The position numbers and the translations under genes were made by a program. This document shows positions 29,182 through 38,839 of a stretch of DNA of 53,969 bases, one piece after another. Under the pieces are notes generated by a model. It made no database searches. It saw only the letters and a program-made list of their open reading frames with translations, and was not told the origin of the DNA. Source of the DNA: DATLYH01 sp035575035 (GTDB lineage: Bacteria; Planctomycetota; Planctomycetia; Gemmatales; Gemmataceae). Numbering within the stretch: the stretch's first letter is position 1; each line of letters begins with the position of its first letter. The DNA is taken from NCBI GenBank assembly GCA_035575035.1, contig DATLYH010000133.1:1-53969 (forward strand), in the 5' to 3' direction.

Positions 29182-32100
29182 TTACCACAAGGCAGGGAAC
29201 CCCAGCAGGGGGTCTCGCAAACGGTCCAGCGACAGCAGCAGCACTGTGCCGTCAGTCAGCGGAGCAAAGGCGCGGCCCGGACCAAAGGCCACCGGGGCGG
29301 CGGCTGGGGCCGCATTGGCCCGCAGCGTGTAGCTCCCGCGCGGCTGGCCCGTCGCCGGGTCGAGCCCGACGAATTTCCCCGACTGGTCGGCCACGAGCAC
29401 GAGGCCCTCTATCAGCTGCGGCTGACCGACGATTCCTTCCCCCTCGCTGGTGTACTCCCAGAGCGGCCTGTCCTCGGTGGGATCGAGCCAGACCAGCCGG
29501 CGCCGATCAACCACGCAGCCCACGTGTCCGCCGCGCAGGAAGGGGCCCGCGGTGATCCGGCCGTCAAGCTCCCAGTGCCGCACTGGGTCCAGGCCGTCCC
29601 CCTTCAGCCGCACCAGCCAGACATGGCCGTCGGCGTCGGCGATGCAGACCTGTGGGTCGGCCTTGTCCCCGGACCGCAGGACCACCGGCGGCGCCACGAT
29701 GCGGGCCGGCAGCTCCAGCGTGGGATTGCGGGGGTCTTTCTCCTTGGGCAGCTGATGCCAGACACCGCCGCGCGGCCAGCGCCAGCGCCACAGGCCCCGG
29801 CCGCCGTCAGTGGTGAGGAGGTCCTGCTCGGTGAGCCAGACCACGTAGGGCTGGAGGCCGACCGGGGAGCGGGTGCCGCGCCAGTCCGGGCCGGCCTGGG
29901 CGGGCGAGCCATCGGGCGGCAGATTCAGGCGCCAGATGCTGCCGTCGGCCAGGGGGAGCAAGACGCCCTCGGCCGACAGGGCCGGCTCACCCGCCAGGGG
30001 CGCCCGCAGGTCCACCACATGTTCGGCGACGGAGGACTTCTGCCCGTCCTTGCCAGGTTGGTAGTGCCGGACCACCAGGCCCGTTCCTTCGCCGGCTGGG
30101 GCGATCTCGTAGGCCGAGGCGCCGTCGGGGCCAGGCAGCAGGTAAGGGCGTGCTCCCGGCAGGTCGGCAAGCGGCCCGGCCACGCTTTGGCCGCCGACCT
30201 GCCACGGGAAACCGGCTTCGGGGGGGTGCTGGGCGGGGTCGAAGCGGAACAGGCCGCCTCCCTGGTCCACGGCGATCACTTCCCGGCCCAGCACCAGCGG
30301 CTCGCCCTGGCACACCAGCCCCAGCTGCCGCTGCCAGCGGACCTGGCCATCCTCGGCGTTGACCATCGTCGCCAGGCAGGCTTGCCGACCCAGCGATTGG
30401 GTCACCACCAACAGGCCGAGGCCCGGTCCGAACGGCGAGTCGTCCACCTGACTGACATGCAACGGCGAGCCGAGCACCAGCGGCTCATCCCAGACCGGTA
30501 TCACCCGAGGACCGGTCCGCCGATCGAAGGTCAGCTGCATCCGTTGGAGTCGGCCTTGGGCCAGGACCCAGAAATCGTTTTCCTGGGCGTGGACCACCTG
30601 GGCCCGGCCGCGGCGGTTGACCCCAATCTCCGGCTCCTTGATTGGCGAACTCACCTCGGGTACGAGCGGGAAAAGCGGGTTGTCCTGGTTGCGGAGTTGG
30701 CGGATGCCGAACAGGCTGAGGACGCCGGCGTCGGTGATCAGGGCCAGCTTCTCGGGGTCGTGGTGAGGCGGGAACCAGGTCCAGCCGCGGACGCGCGGCT
30801 GCGGCTGCATCGCCAACGGCTGGGCGTCGGGGTCTTGCAGCGGCAGGCTGAAGACGCGCAGCTCCATTGCGTCCAGGCCGTGTGTCTGACTGAGGATCAG
30901 GTAACCCTGCGGGCCGCCGCCCATCGGCTGCTCGCCCCAGCTGGTCAGGATCGGCTCGCTCCGCAGTGAGCCGCTGGGGTGCCGCGAATAGAGGATCTTC
31001 TCGCAGCAGCGCTGCCTGGGATCGACATTGAGGACGTAAACGCAGTAGTCATCGGCGGGGAAATAGAGGAGGTACGTCCCGGGCTGGCGGGCGCCGCCGA
31101 CGCTGAGCGGCTGGCCGAGGTCGTAATGACCCAGCGGCTGGCCCCGAGCCAACTCGATCTCGTGGACCTTGCCGTCATAGGTTGGGACGAAGACGCGCTG
31201 ATCGACCACCAGGGGCCGGCCGAGGCACGGGGAACCTAGATGGTACTCCCAGAGGATGCGTTGGCCACTCGTGTCGAGGGCGGTCAGCGTGGCGGCGTCG
31301 GTAGACAGGACCAGGAACATCTCCGGGTTAGCCAGCGTGGCCGGCAGACGGATCGGCAGCGTGGACGTGTCGATGCCGACACGCAAAGCACCCTTGACCG
31401 CGCCGGTGTTTCGCGACAGGAAATACAGCACGCCGCGGGCCAGGGCCAGCAAGGTGCGGTCCTCTTCCGGCGCAGCGGCGTACCGGGCGGACACCAGTTG
31501 ATCGACCAGCAGGCTAGGCTCGGCCGGCGTAGGGGGGCGCGGCGGTCGGCCGGCATCCGGGATGGCCGGCGTGTAGGTGACGCCATTGCGGTGTGCCTTG
31601 TAAAGCTCGACGAGCAGATGCCGCACCTTGGGGTCTTGGTCAATGCCGGGCTGCACGGGCAGCTCACGCTTGATGAGCCGGTGCGCCTCCTTGACCGCCT
31701 CCGCCGACGGCTTCGTCAGCAGATCGTGCAGGCGGGCGAGGAACTCTTCGTGCCGCTGCCGCCGGGCCACCTGGTCGCGGACCCTCTGGAAGGCCTGGGC
31801 CAGCTGGGCCCGGTCGGCCTCGGCAATGGCGCCCGGCAAAAGCCGGTCAAACTCTTGCAGCAGGCCGTCTGCGTGGTCGAGGACTGCCAGGGCAATTGGC
31901 TCTCCCATCGGCTCCACCCAGGCCGCGTAACTCTTCAGGAACTGGACCACCGATTGTCCCAAGTCGGGGCCGTAGGGCTTGAGCAGTGCCTCCTTGGTAT
32001 GCTTCGTCAAAAACTGTCTCACGCGGTCGAGGGCCGGCCGGGGGTCGGCACCAACGCCTTGCAGGCTGTCGCGCAGCTCGCTCAGCTCGGCCAGAAGTTG

Positions 32101-33219
32101 GTACTCCGGCGCCCGGGTGCTTTCGGGGAACTTCGACGCCAGGCTGCGGTATTGGTTGGCGGCGTCCACGAAGCGCCCTTCCTGGTAGGCGCGCTGGGCC
32201 TGGTCGCGGAGGCGGTTTTCATTCGCAACAAAGACACTCCAGGCGATCCAGCCGGCGAAACCGAGGAAGACCACCACGGCCAACGCCAGGGCAGCCATGA
32301 TCCGACGCGCCCGCCGCCGGGCGCTCGACACGGGCAGCACCTCGCCGTCGTGCTCCTCCCCGGCCGGCTCGGAGGGCGCGGCCGAGAAGGTATCGCTGCT
32401 CGGCCGGCGCACGGGCGGTGCTTCCCACGCCCCCGGCGGCAGTTCCAGCGGCTGACCGGCTGTGTCGGTCATCGTCGCGACGGCGGGCCGGGGCGGAACC
32501 CGATCCGCGCCGGAAGCCCCTCGATCAGAGCTGGGAGCGACCTGATCAGAGCCGGGAACGTCAGCGACCGGAACACCACCGACCGGCGGAAGTTGTTCCT
32601 GGCGTGGCAGCTGGTGGGGCGGTGCCTGTGTGGTCCGCACAGGTCGGGTTTGCCGGGTGGTCGGGGGCTGCTTTGGTCGGCGGACTTCCGTGGGGGCCGC
32701 GGCCCGTCGCTCGGCCGGTGGGGGCGGTGGGGGAGTTGCCCCAGGACTTCCGCTCCTGTCCGCGCCGGGGTGCGGGGGTGGTCGGCGCACGGGAGGAGGC
32801 TGGCGCCACGAGGGCGCCTCGACAGGCGGTGCAGGCGCGGCAGGCTCCACCGACTCGATGACCTCGGCCTCGGGGATAGTATCGAGGTCCTGACCGGCCC
32901 GTGCTGACCGGCCGGCCTCATCCCCGGAAGGCGGCTGCGCTTGAATCGCCTGTTCGGCCGGGAGGATGGGAACAATTTCGCCGACCGAGCCGGTCTGGTG
33001 GATTATTCCCGGAGGGATCGTCGGCCCATCCGTGCGTCTTCCCGGCGGACTGCCTGGGGTCGGTGCCCCGCTGGCGTCGGCCGGTGGCGGAGGTGGCTCA
33101 CGCACCTCGAAGATTGCCCGGCACAGGGGGTTGGGGCACCGCATCAGCCGGCCGCGCAGAGAGGGATCGACCTGGCGGTAGATGTTCTGACACTTGGGGC
33201 AAACGACGGTGATAGGCAC
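29182..33219 (-). CDS. zinc-ribbon, single-TM, PQQ-like propeller protein
   Basis: A 1345-residue protein starting at GTG. It opens with an MJ0042-like zinc ribbon (C7, C10, C28 and C33). A long Pro-rich segment (about 40-300) leads to one TM helix (about 308-330, ALALAVVVFLGFAGWIAW). Outside, a short TPR-like helical part (RAYQEGRFVDAANQYRSLA) is followed by a large propeller with PQQ-like blades (ALDTSGQRILWEYHLG; VDQRVFVPTYDGKVHEIEL). The zinc ribbon would be cytoplasmic and the propeller extracytoplasmic. The role is unknown; the layout suggests a signalling or scaffold protein. Confidence 0.8.
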   Translation of the reverse strand: MPITVVCPKCQNIYRQVDPSLRGRLMRCPNPLCRAIFEVREPPPPPADASGAPTPGSPPGRRTDGPTIPPGIIHQTGSVGEIVPILPAEQAIQAQPPSGDEAGRSARAGQDLDTIPEAEVIESVEPAAPAPPVEAPSWRQPPPVRRPPPHPGADRSGSPGATPPPPPPAERRAAAPTEVRRPKQPPTTRQTRPVRTTQAPPHQLPRQEQLPPVGGVPVADVPGSDQVAPSSDRGASGADRVPPRPAVATMTDTAGQPLELPPGAWEAPPVRRPSSDTFSAAPSEPAGEEHDGEVLPVSSARRRARRIMAALALAVVVFLGFAGWIAWSVFVANENRLRDQAQRAYQEGRFVDAANQYRSLASKFPESTRAPEYQLLAELSELRDSLQGVGADPRPALDRVRQFLTKHTKEALLKPYGPDLGQSVVQFLKSYAAWVEPMGEPIALAVLDHADGLLQEFDRLLPGAIAEADRAQLAQAFQRVRDQVARRQRHEEFLARLHDLLTKPSAEAVKEAHRLIKRELPVQPGIDQDPKVRHLLVELYKAHRNGVTYTPAIPDAGRPPRPPTPAEPSLLVDQLVSARYAAAPEEDRTLLALARGVLYFLSRNTGAVKGALRVGIDTSTLPIRLPATLANPEMFLVLSTDAATLTALDTSGQRILWEYHLGSPCLGRPLVVDQRVFVPTYDGKVHEIELARGQPLGHYDLGQPLSVGGARQPGTYLLYFPADDYCVYVLNVDPRQRCCEKILYSRHPSGSLRSEPILTSWGEQPMGGGPQGYLILSQTHGLDAMELRVFSLPLQDPDAQPLAMQPQPRVRGWTWFPPHHDPEKLALITDAGVLSLFGIRQLRNQDNPLFPLVPEVSSPIKEPEIGVNRRGRAQVVHAQENDFWVLAQGRLQRMQLTFDRRTGPRVIPVWDEPLVLGSPLHVSQVDDSPFGPGLGLLVVTQSLGRQACLATMVNAEDGQVRWQRQLGLVCQGEPLVLGREVIAVDQGGGLFRFDPAQHPPEAGFPWQVGGQSVAGPLADLPGARPYLLPGPDGASAYEIAPAGEGTGLVVRHYQPGKDGQKSSVAEHVVDLRAPLAGEPALSAEGVLLPLADGSIWRLNLPPDGSPAQAGPDWRGTRSPVGLQPYVVWLTEQDLLTTDGGRGLWRWRWPRGGVWHQLPKEKDPRNPTLELPARIVAPPVVLRSGDKADPQVCIADADGHVWLVRLKGDGLDPVRHWELDGRITAGPFLRGGHVGCVVDRRRLVWLDPTEDRPLWEYTSEGEGIVGQPQLIEGLVLVADQSGKFVGLDPATGQPRGSYTLRANAAPAAAPVAFGPGRAFAPLTDGTVLLLSLDRLRDPLLGFPALW

Positions 33220-33763
33220 AGGTCCGTTCCCCGATAGGCCCAGGTCTGCCGCTCAGATTTGTATTCTACGCGAGATCGCCAGGAGGGGGAACAGAGGGTG
33301 CTGCACTTGCCCAAGTTCCCCGTCGCTGATGCTCCGGGCCCGGATCGAAGCGTCTGCGACGGGTGATGATACTACGAGCCGCCGACCAGCCCGCTCACGC
33401 GGGCCGCTCGCCTGTGAGCGGGCCGGTTACCCCTCCGGCGCTGACCGGATCTGTGGCTTAGTTGGTGCGGCTATTGCGCCAAAGGAGCTTTTCCCGGCCG
33501 CTGCGTCCAGCATAAAACTACCAAAGAGATTCGCTTTGCCAACGGAAGGACCGACCCATAGAAACGCTGATGGACACGACCGTCTGTATCCTGACCAAGC
33601 TCGGTGAAGTCCGTTGCTGCGGCCTGATCTGTTTCGGTGTAGACCATCATTAGTTCCGCCTGAACCTACCCGAGGTGCTGAGCCAGCTGGGCCTGCCCTG
33701 GTATGGGTGTCTCTTGCGTGGTCGATCCTCGCAGTCTGTGAGGGCCACAGGGAGGGAAGTGAC
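33220..33763. other. intergenic stretch with a C-family repeat
   Basis: This 544-base gap separates two divergent genes. It contains a hairpin at 33390-33422 and otherwise only leader DNA. An upstream in-frame extension of the TPR gene begins at 33614 but has no Shine-Dalgarno and no recognisable protein. No promoter stands out. Confidence 0.6.
33390..33422. repeat. cccgctcac/gtgagcggg hairpin
   Basis: Nine-base perfect arms (33390-33398 and 33414-33422) enclose gcgggccgctcgcct. The flanking word gggccggttac and the loop word ccgctcgcc recur in the repeats at 48941-49007 and 51229-51274, so this is probably a divergent member of that family. Confidence 0.55.
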
Positions 33764-35239
33764 ATGGGTCTCTTTGATTTCCTGTTCGGTCCCCGCGCGC
33801 CCGAAATCCACGACCCGGACCAGCTCAAGGAGGCGCTCTTCCAGGTTGCCGGGCGGGGGGACTACAAGCAGCTCGAACGACTGTGTCGGAAGAATCGGCA
33901 GGCGGTGCTGGACCACTTCCCCCGATGGCAGAAAGTTCCCGAAGAGCTGCGCAATGACCCGGCCGCCATGCAGGGCTATGTCCACGCGCTGGTGAGCGTC
34001 GCCCAGGTCTTCGCCCAGCGCCTGGGCTGCCCGGACCTGCTCAACCGCCTCATCGGCACCGAGGAGTCCAATCCGCTCCTGCGCTGGCAGAACCAACTCG
34101 GGCAGGCCCGCCAGCTGATGGCCGAGCTGCGCTACCAGGAGGCGCGCGAGCTCCTCGCCAACCTGCTAATCGACGTCCGCGGCCTCCAGGGAAGCGGGGC
34201 CGACACGTACCGCGCTGTCACTCTCGGCTGCCTGGGGGAGTGCTACTTTCAGAGCCGCCAGGCCGACCAGGCCGTGCCCCACCTGGAGCAAGCCTTGCAC
34301 CTATGCGAGCAGAACGGCGACCGGGAAGGGGTCATCACCTACCTCAGCAACCTGTACGAGGTTCACCGTTACCTCGGCCAGCCCGAAGTCGCCGCTGAGT
34401 ATGCCGAACGCCTGGCTGCGGCGTTGGCCGAACAGGGCCGACCGGATGAGGCACGCCGCTACCGGCGACAAGCCGCGATCGTCCGCGCGGGCGAGCCGCT
34501 GAACCGGGTCGTGGCCGTCGTGGACGGGGTGCGCTATGAACTCGACGAAGTCAGTGACCTCGTTGAGGGCAAGCGCGTCCAGCTGGTCTTCGAGCGCAAC
34601 CGAGTCACGCTGCGTCCGGCAGCGGAATTAACCCGCCGGGGGGAGGAACTGGGCAGCCAGGGACGGTACGAGGAGGCACTCACCTGCTTCCGTGACGCTG
34701 CCCAGGCCGACCCCTTCGACCCGCATGCCCGCTACCAGGAAGGGTACACGCTGCTGCATCTCCAGCGCTATCCCCAGGCGGTTGAAAGTTACCAGGCCAC
34801 CGAGGAGCGGGCCCCTGGCTGGTTTCACTGTCGCACCGACCTCTGGCTGGCCCAACAGCTGGTGCTCGGCCGCCTCGGCCCCGACACGGGCGTGGCCATC
34901 CTCGTGCTGGAAGATGCCCCGTTTCCTGCCGAACAGAAAGTTAGCCTGGCCGAGCAGATCCTGGCGCGTGCCCCGGACCTGGCCCCAGCCCACCTGCTGC
35001 TCGGCAAGTACCTGGCGCAACTGGGGCGGGTGTCGGATGCCCGGACGGCCTTGCGGCAAGGGCTCGCTTGCGCTGCCGAGCCTGACGTCCAGACGCGGCT
35101 GCTGGTTGAACTCGGGGTTCTGTGCGAAGACCGCCAGGAACAGGTGGCGCTGTTGCAGGAGGCGCAAGCCCTGAACGGCAACCTGGTGGCCGCGGCCCAG
35201 GCGACGTTGGTCCTCAAGGCGTGGGCCGCTTCCGCTTGA
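33764..35239 (+). CDS. TPR-repeat protein
   Basis: A 491-residue soluble protein. Helical pairs of tetratricopeptide type are visible at about 140-175 (YQEARELLANLL), 175-230 (GECYFQSRQADQAVPHLEQALHLCEQNGD), 230-262 (HRYLGQPEVAAEYAERLAAAL) and 330-365 (EELGSQGRYEEALTCFRDAAQADPFD). These form protein-binding surfaces. The N-terminus MGLFDFLFGPR is like membrane-peripheral or kinase-linked planctomycete proteins. GGGAGGG precedes the ATG at 33764. No catalytic site is seen. Confidence 0.8.
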   Translation: MGLFDFLFGPRAPEIHDPDQLKEALFQVAGRGDYKQLERLCRKNRQAVLDHFPRWQKVPEELRNDPAAMQGYVHALVSVAQVFAQRLGCPDLLNRLIGTEESNPLLRWQNQLGQARQLMAELRYQEARELLANLLIDVRGLQGSGADTYRAVTLGCLGECYFQSRQADQAVPHLEQALHLCEQNGDREGVITYLSNLYEVHRYLGQPEVAAEYAERLAAALAEQGRPDEARRYRRQAAIVRAGEPLNRVVAVVDGVRYELDEVSDLVEGKRVQLVFERNRVTLRPAAELTRRGEELGSQGRYEEALTCFRDAAQADPFDPHARYQEGYTLLHLQRYPQAVESYQATEERAPGWFHCRTDLWLAQQLVLGRLGPDTGVAILVLEDAPFPAEQKVSLAEQILARAPDLAPAHLLLGKYLAQLGRVSDARTALRQGLACAAEPDVQTRLLVELGVLCEDRQEQVALLQEAQALNGNLVAAAQATLVLKAWAASA

Positions 35240-35376
35240 ACGGCTCAGGCTAGGTGCCACCTCCCAAGTCCGGATTTGCCATCCGGCGTGGCATCCCAGG
35301 CGTCGCTGCGCTCAGCCTTGGCCACCCAACCTGTAAGCCCCTGTTTTGCACCGGGGGCGGAGAAGGATTCGCTGTC

Positions 35377-36000
35377 ATGCTTGAAGTCGAGATGAAGTTC
35401 GCTGGCGTGGACTTTGGTCCGATGGAGCGGCGCTTGGCCGAGTGGGGCGCCCGGCCGGGGCCGCTTTTGCAGGAAGCCGACCACTACTTCAATGCCCCCG
35501 ACCGCGATTTCGCCCAGACCGACGAGGCGCTCCGTCTCCGCCGCGTCGGGCCGGCCAACTTCGTCACCTACAAGGGTCCCAAGCGCGACCTCCAGACCAA
35601 GACCCGTACCGAGGTCGAAGTCCCGCTGGCCGAGGGCGACCGCGCCGCCGAGGACTTCATCCGCCTCCTGACCCACCTGGGCTACCGCCCTGTGGCCGTG
35701 GTCCGCAAGCGGCGGCGTATCTTTCACCTGGAGCGGGCCGGCTTCCCGGTGGCGGTCTCGCTCGACGAGGTGGAAGGGCTGGGGCGGTTCGTCGAGCTAG
35801 AGGTGCAGGCATCCGAAAAGCGGATGGCAGCCGCCCGCGCCGCAGTGCAGAAACTGGCCGCCGAGCTGGGCTTGACCGCCAGCGAACGGCGCTCATATCT
35901 AGAATTGCTGCTGGCCGCCGACTCCAAAGGGGACGCCGTCCCTTCCCGCACGGCCCGAAGAAAGGATCGCCATGACTCCCCCCGTCGCCGCCACCGTTGA
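35377..36000 (+). CDS. CYTH-domain protein (class IV adenylate cyclase or triphosphatase type)
   Basis: A 207-residue protein. It starts with the CYTH tunnel signature LEVEMKF (ExExK), and later has the Arg/Lys pairs ALRLRRVG and TYKGPKRD, then VVRKRRRIFHLE and SLDEVEGLGRFVELEV. Such enzymes act on triphosphates: cAMP synthesis (CyaB type), thiamine triphosphate or inorganic triphosphate hydrolysis. I cannot tell which. The ATG at 35377 is preceded by GGAGAAGGA and fits the domain start; the longer frame is not similar to the family. panC begins 29 bases before its end, so the genes are coupled. Confidence 0.85.
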   Translation: MLEVEMKFAGVDFGPMERRLAEWGARPGPLLQEADHYFNAPDRDFAQTDEALRLRRVGPANFVTYKGPKRDLQTKTRTEVEVPLAEGDRAAEDFIRLLTHLGYRPVAVVRKRRRIFHLERAGFPVAVSLDEVEGLGRFVELEVQASEKRMAAARAAVQKLAAELGLTASERRSYLELLLAADSKGDAVPSRTARRKDRHDSPRRRHR

Positions 36001-36829
36001 CGCCGTCCGCCAAGCCGTGGCCGAGGCCCGCCGCGCCGGCCGGTCCGTCGGCCTGGTGCCGACCATGGGGGCGCTGCACGCCGGCCACGCCAGCCTGATC
36101 CGGGCCGCCCGGGCCGAGACCGGCTTCGTGGTCGTCTCGATCTTCGTTAACCCGACCCAGTTCGGCCCCACCGAGGACCTCGCCCGCTACCCCCGCACCC
36201 CGGAACAGGACCTGGAGCTGTGCGGCCGCGAGGGGGCCGACCTGGTCTTCGCCCCGGATGAGGCGACAGTCTACCCGCCGGGCTTCTGCACCTATGTCGA
36301 GGTTCACGGGCTGCAAGACGTGCTCGAAGGAGCCTTCCGGCCGGGACACTTCCGTGGCGTGGCCACGGTCGTGCTCAAACTGTTCAACATCGTTCAGCCC
36401 GATGTCGCCTACTTCGGCCAGAAGGACGCTCAGCAGGCCCGCCTCGTCCGCCAGATGGTGCGCGATCTGGATGTGCCGGTCCGCCTGCGGGTTTGCCCCA
36501 TCGTCCGCGAGTCGGACGGCCTGGCCCTCAGCTCACGCAATCGCTACCTCTCCCCGGAAGAGCGCCGCCAGGCCGTGGTGCTGTCCCAGGCGCTGGCGGA
36601 AGGGCAGGCGCTGGTGGGGCGGGGCGAGCGCGAGGCGGAGTCAGTGCGGCGGGCAGTTCGTGCGCGGATCGAGGCGGCCGCAGATGCCGCGGTCGATTAC
36701 GTCGCCGTGGTTGATGCCGATACCTTCCAGCCGGTGGAGCGCCTCCAGGGGGATATCCTGATTGCGGTGGCGGTGAAGTTCCCCTCGGCCCGCTTGATTG
36801 ACAACGTCCTGCTCGAGAACGTCCGGTGA
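35972..36829 (+). CDS. panC: pantothenate synthetase
   Basis: A 285-residue protein. It ligates pantoate and beta-alanine with ATP to make pantothenate, the precursor of coenzyme A. Motifs: PTMGALHAGHASLIRAA (HIGH-like), FVNPTQFGPTEDLARYPR, YFGQKDAQQ and SSRNRYLSPEER (KMSKS-like). The start codon lies inside the end of the CYTH gene. mgtE follows after 10 bases. panB and panD are not in the window. Confidence 0.96.
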   Translation: MTPPVAATVDAVRQAVAEARRAGRSVGLVPTMGALHAGHASLIRAARAETGFVVVSIFVNPTQFGPTEDLARYPRTPEQDLELCGREGADLVFAPDEATVYPPGFCTYVEVHGLQDVLEGAFRPGHFRGVATVVLKLFNIVQPDVAYFGQKDAQQARLVRQMVRDLDVPVRLRVCPIVRESDGLALSSRNRYLSPEERRQAVVLSQALAEGQALVGRGEREAESVRRAVRARIEAAADAAVDYVAVVDADTFQPVERLQGDILIAVAVKFPSARLIDNVLLENVR

Positions 36830-36839
36830 CGGGTGCCGA

Positions 36840-38213
36840 ATGTCCCATCCGCTTTTCGGCCCGGAAGTCAAGCTGATGCTGCAGGAGAACGACTCCCGCG
36901 GCCTGAGCACCTTCTGCGAAACGCTCCACCCCGCCACCGTCGCCGAGACCCTCAGCGATGAGTTCGACGTGGATGCCGTCTGGCGCGTGTTGCAACACAC
37001 CGGTATCCGCCAGCAGGCGGAGATCTTCGAGTATTTCCCGATCGAGTGGCAGGTACGGATGGTGGAGGGGACCGGCCGGCCGCACATGGCCCGGTTGATC
37101 GAGCAGATGTCGCATGACGACCGGGCCGACCTGCTACGACGGCTGCCACCGCAAGTGGCCGAGAGCTTGCTGCGGCTGGTCGATGAGGCCGACCGCCGCG
37201 ACATTGCCACGCTGGTGCGCTACGAGGAGAACACCGCCGGCGCCCTGATGACGACCGACTACGCCTGGCTGCCGGCCAACATCACCGTGGCTGAGGCACT
37301 CGACCGGCTGCGGTTACAGGCGCCTGACAAGGAGACGATTTACTACGTCTACGTCCTCGACGAGCAGCGGAAGCTCCTGGGGGTGCTGTCGCTGCGCGAC
37401 CTGATCCTTGCTCCCCGCGGCGCTCTGATCAAGGACATCATGGACACCAAGGTAGTGACGGTGGGGGTCAACGACGACCGCGAGCAGGTGGCCCAGGAGA
37501 TCGCCCGCTATGACCTGCTGGCCATCCCGGTGATTGATGAGGAGGGCCGGCTGGTCGGCATCGTCACCCACGACGACGTCATGGACGTGGTGGTGCAGGA
37601 GGCGACCGAGGACGTGCACCGCCTGGGGGCGGTCGGGCCGATTGAGGAGAACTACCTGGAGGCGGACTTCCTCACCGTCTGGCGGAAGCGAGTCGGTTGG
37701 CTGTCGCTCTTGTTCGTCGCCGGGTTGTTCACCATCCTTGCCTTGCACAGCTTCCAGGAGACGCTGGACGAAATCGTCGTCCTGGCCCTGTTCATTCCGC
37801 TATGCATCGGCACGGGGGGCAATTCCGGCTCGCAAGCCGCCACCCTGATCACGCGGGCGCTGGCCCTGGGGCACCTTAGCGTGCACGACTGGTTCCGGGT
37901 CCTGCGGCACGAACTGCTCATGGGGTTGGCGCTGGGCCTGAGCCTGGGGGCAATCGGCTTCCTGATCTGCGCCCTGTTACCGTCGCGCGTCCTGGGACCA
38001 CAAGTGCAATGGTGGCAGCTGGCCCTGATCGTCTCCCAGGCAGTGACCGTCATCTGCTTGTGGGGCACGCTGGTGGGGTCGATGCTTCCGCTGGTTTTCC
38101 GGGCGCTGCACTTCGACCCGGCCTTCGCCTCCAGCCCGTTCGTGGCCATGTTCGTGGACGTCACCGGCATCCTGATTTATTTCTCGATTGCCACTCTCTA
38201 CCTGCTGGGCTGA
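36840..38213 (+). CDS. mgtE: magnesium transporter MgtE
   Basis: A 457-residue membrane protein. The N-domain (about 1-115) is acidic and helical, the CBS pair (about 130-245) carries TVGVNDDREQVAQ and DEEGRLVGIVTHDDVMDVV, and five TM helices follow (about 275-455), with the channel signature GTGGNSGSQAATLITRAL. MgtE lets Mg2+ enter the cell and is gated by cytoplasmic Mg2+ at the N and CBS domains. I chose the ATG at 36840, 10 bases after panC, over an in-frame start inside panC. Confidence 0.95.
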   Translation: MSHPLFGPEVKLMLQENDSRGLSTFCETLHPATVAETLSDEFDVDAVWRVLQHTGIRQQAEIFEYFPIEWQVRMVEGTGRPHMARLIEQMSHDDRADLLRRLPPQVAESLLRLVDEADRRDIATLVRYEENTAGALMTTDYAWLPANITVAEALDRLRLQAPDKETIYYVYVLDEQRKLLGVLSLRDLILAPRGALIKDIMDTKVVTVGVNDDREQVAQEIARYDLLAIPVIDEEGRLVGIVTHDDVMDVVVQEATEDVHRLGAVGPIEENYLEADFLTVWRKRVGWLSLLFVAGLFTILALHSFQETLDEIVVLALFIPLCIGTGGNSGSQAATLITRALALGHLSVHDWFRVLRHELLMGLALGLSLGAIGFLICALLPSRVLGPQVQWWQLALIVSQAVTVICLWGTLVGSMLPLVFRALHFDPAFASSPFVAMFVDVTGILIYFSIATLYLLG

Positions 38214-38312
38214 TCTGCCGGGACAGGCACAGGTAGAAGATTGCAGAAACTTCCCGTGGGCTGCGGCCGCATGGGCTGGGCGGTGGAATCAAGAAGTGCA
38301 ACAGAGGCAGCG

Positions 38313-38350
38313 CCGGGCGGGCGGCGTCGGCCGCCGCACCGCCCGCCCGG
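38313..38350. terminator. strong GC hairpin between convergent genes
   Basis: ccgggcgggcgg (38313-38324) and ccgcccgcccgg (38339-38350) are perfect 12-base arms around 14 bases. It lies between mgtE (+) and the DUF2203 gene (-), 10 bases from the latter's stop codon. The stem is strong, but neither side has a T-run, so it may act as a barrier rather than a standard intrinsic terminator. Confidence 0.5.
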
Positions 38351-38359
38351 ATCAGACGG

Positions 38360-38839
38360 TCAGGCCCACGGAGTGGTTTGCTCGGCGGTCCCTTTCTGGG
38401 CCAGGGTCACCGGCCGGCGGGTCTCGATCGGGTCGTTGTGGTAACGCCAGAAGCGCAATGGCTCGGGGTCGAACAGGTCATAGACAAACCAGGCGAGTTG
38501 GTCGTTGTAGACGAAGGGGATCAAGGCCCGGCCGTGGACTGGGTGGAGGCAGTAAACGCCGATGGCCTCGAGTTCGGCCAGTGCCTCCGCGAAGCGCTCC
38601 TCGGCCTGGCGGGCATCGCGGAGGGCCTCTTCGTGGGCGATCAGGGCTTTGCGGTCGGGCCGGCCGGGCCGGTCGGCCAACCGCTGAGCGGCCAATCGGT
38701 AACGCAGCGCTTCCAGGCGGTGCTCCCGTAGGGAGCGCACGATGGAGGCAAGGTAGGGGAGAGCGGCCCGGGCCTTGGCGTAGGTCCAGGGCCGGATAGT
38801 TTCCTGACGTCGGGAGGCCCCCTTCCGGTTGCGATTCAT
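38360..38839 (-). CDS. DUF2203 family protein
   Basis: A 159-residue soluble protein. The N-terminal helices (YAKARAALPYLASIVRSLRE) and the C-terminal pattern CLHPVHGRALIPFVYNDQLAWFVYDL match DUF2203, where the YCL/DPVHG..ALIPF motif is conserved. The role of the family is unknown. AGGAG precedes the ATG at 38839. It is a single gene facing mgtE. Confidence 0.85.
   Translation of the reverse strand: MNRNRKGASRRQETIRPWTYAKARAALPYLASIVRSLREHRLEALRYRLAAQRLADRPGRPDRKALIAHEEALRDARQAEERFAEALAELEAIGVYCLHPVHGRALIPFVYNDQLAWFVYDLFDPEPLRFWRYHNDPIETRRPVTLAQKGTAEQTTPWA

Noticed and set aside
29125..30969. 614-codon open frame on the plus strand
   Set aside because: It mirrors the propeller part of the 1345-residue protein on the minus strand and has no family motif.
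33614..33763. N-terminal extension of the TPR gene
   Set aside because: The ATG at 33764 has a strong Shine-Dalgarno, and the extension has no protein-like character.
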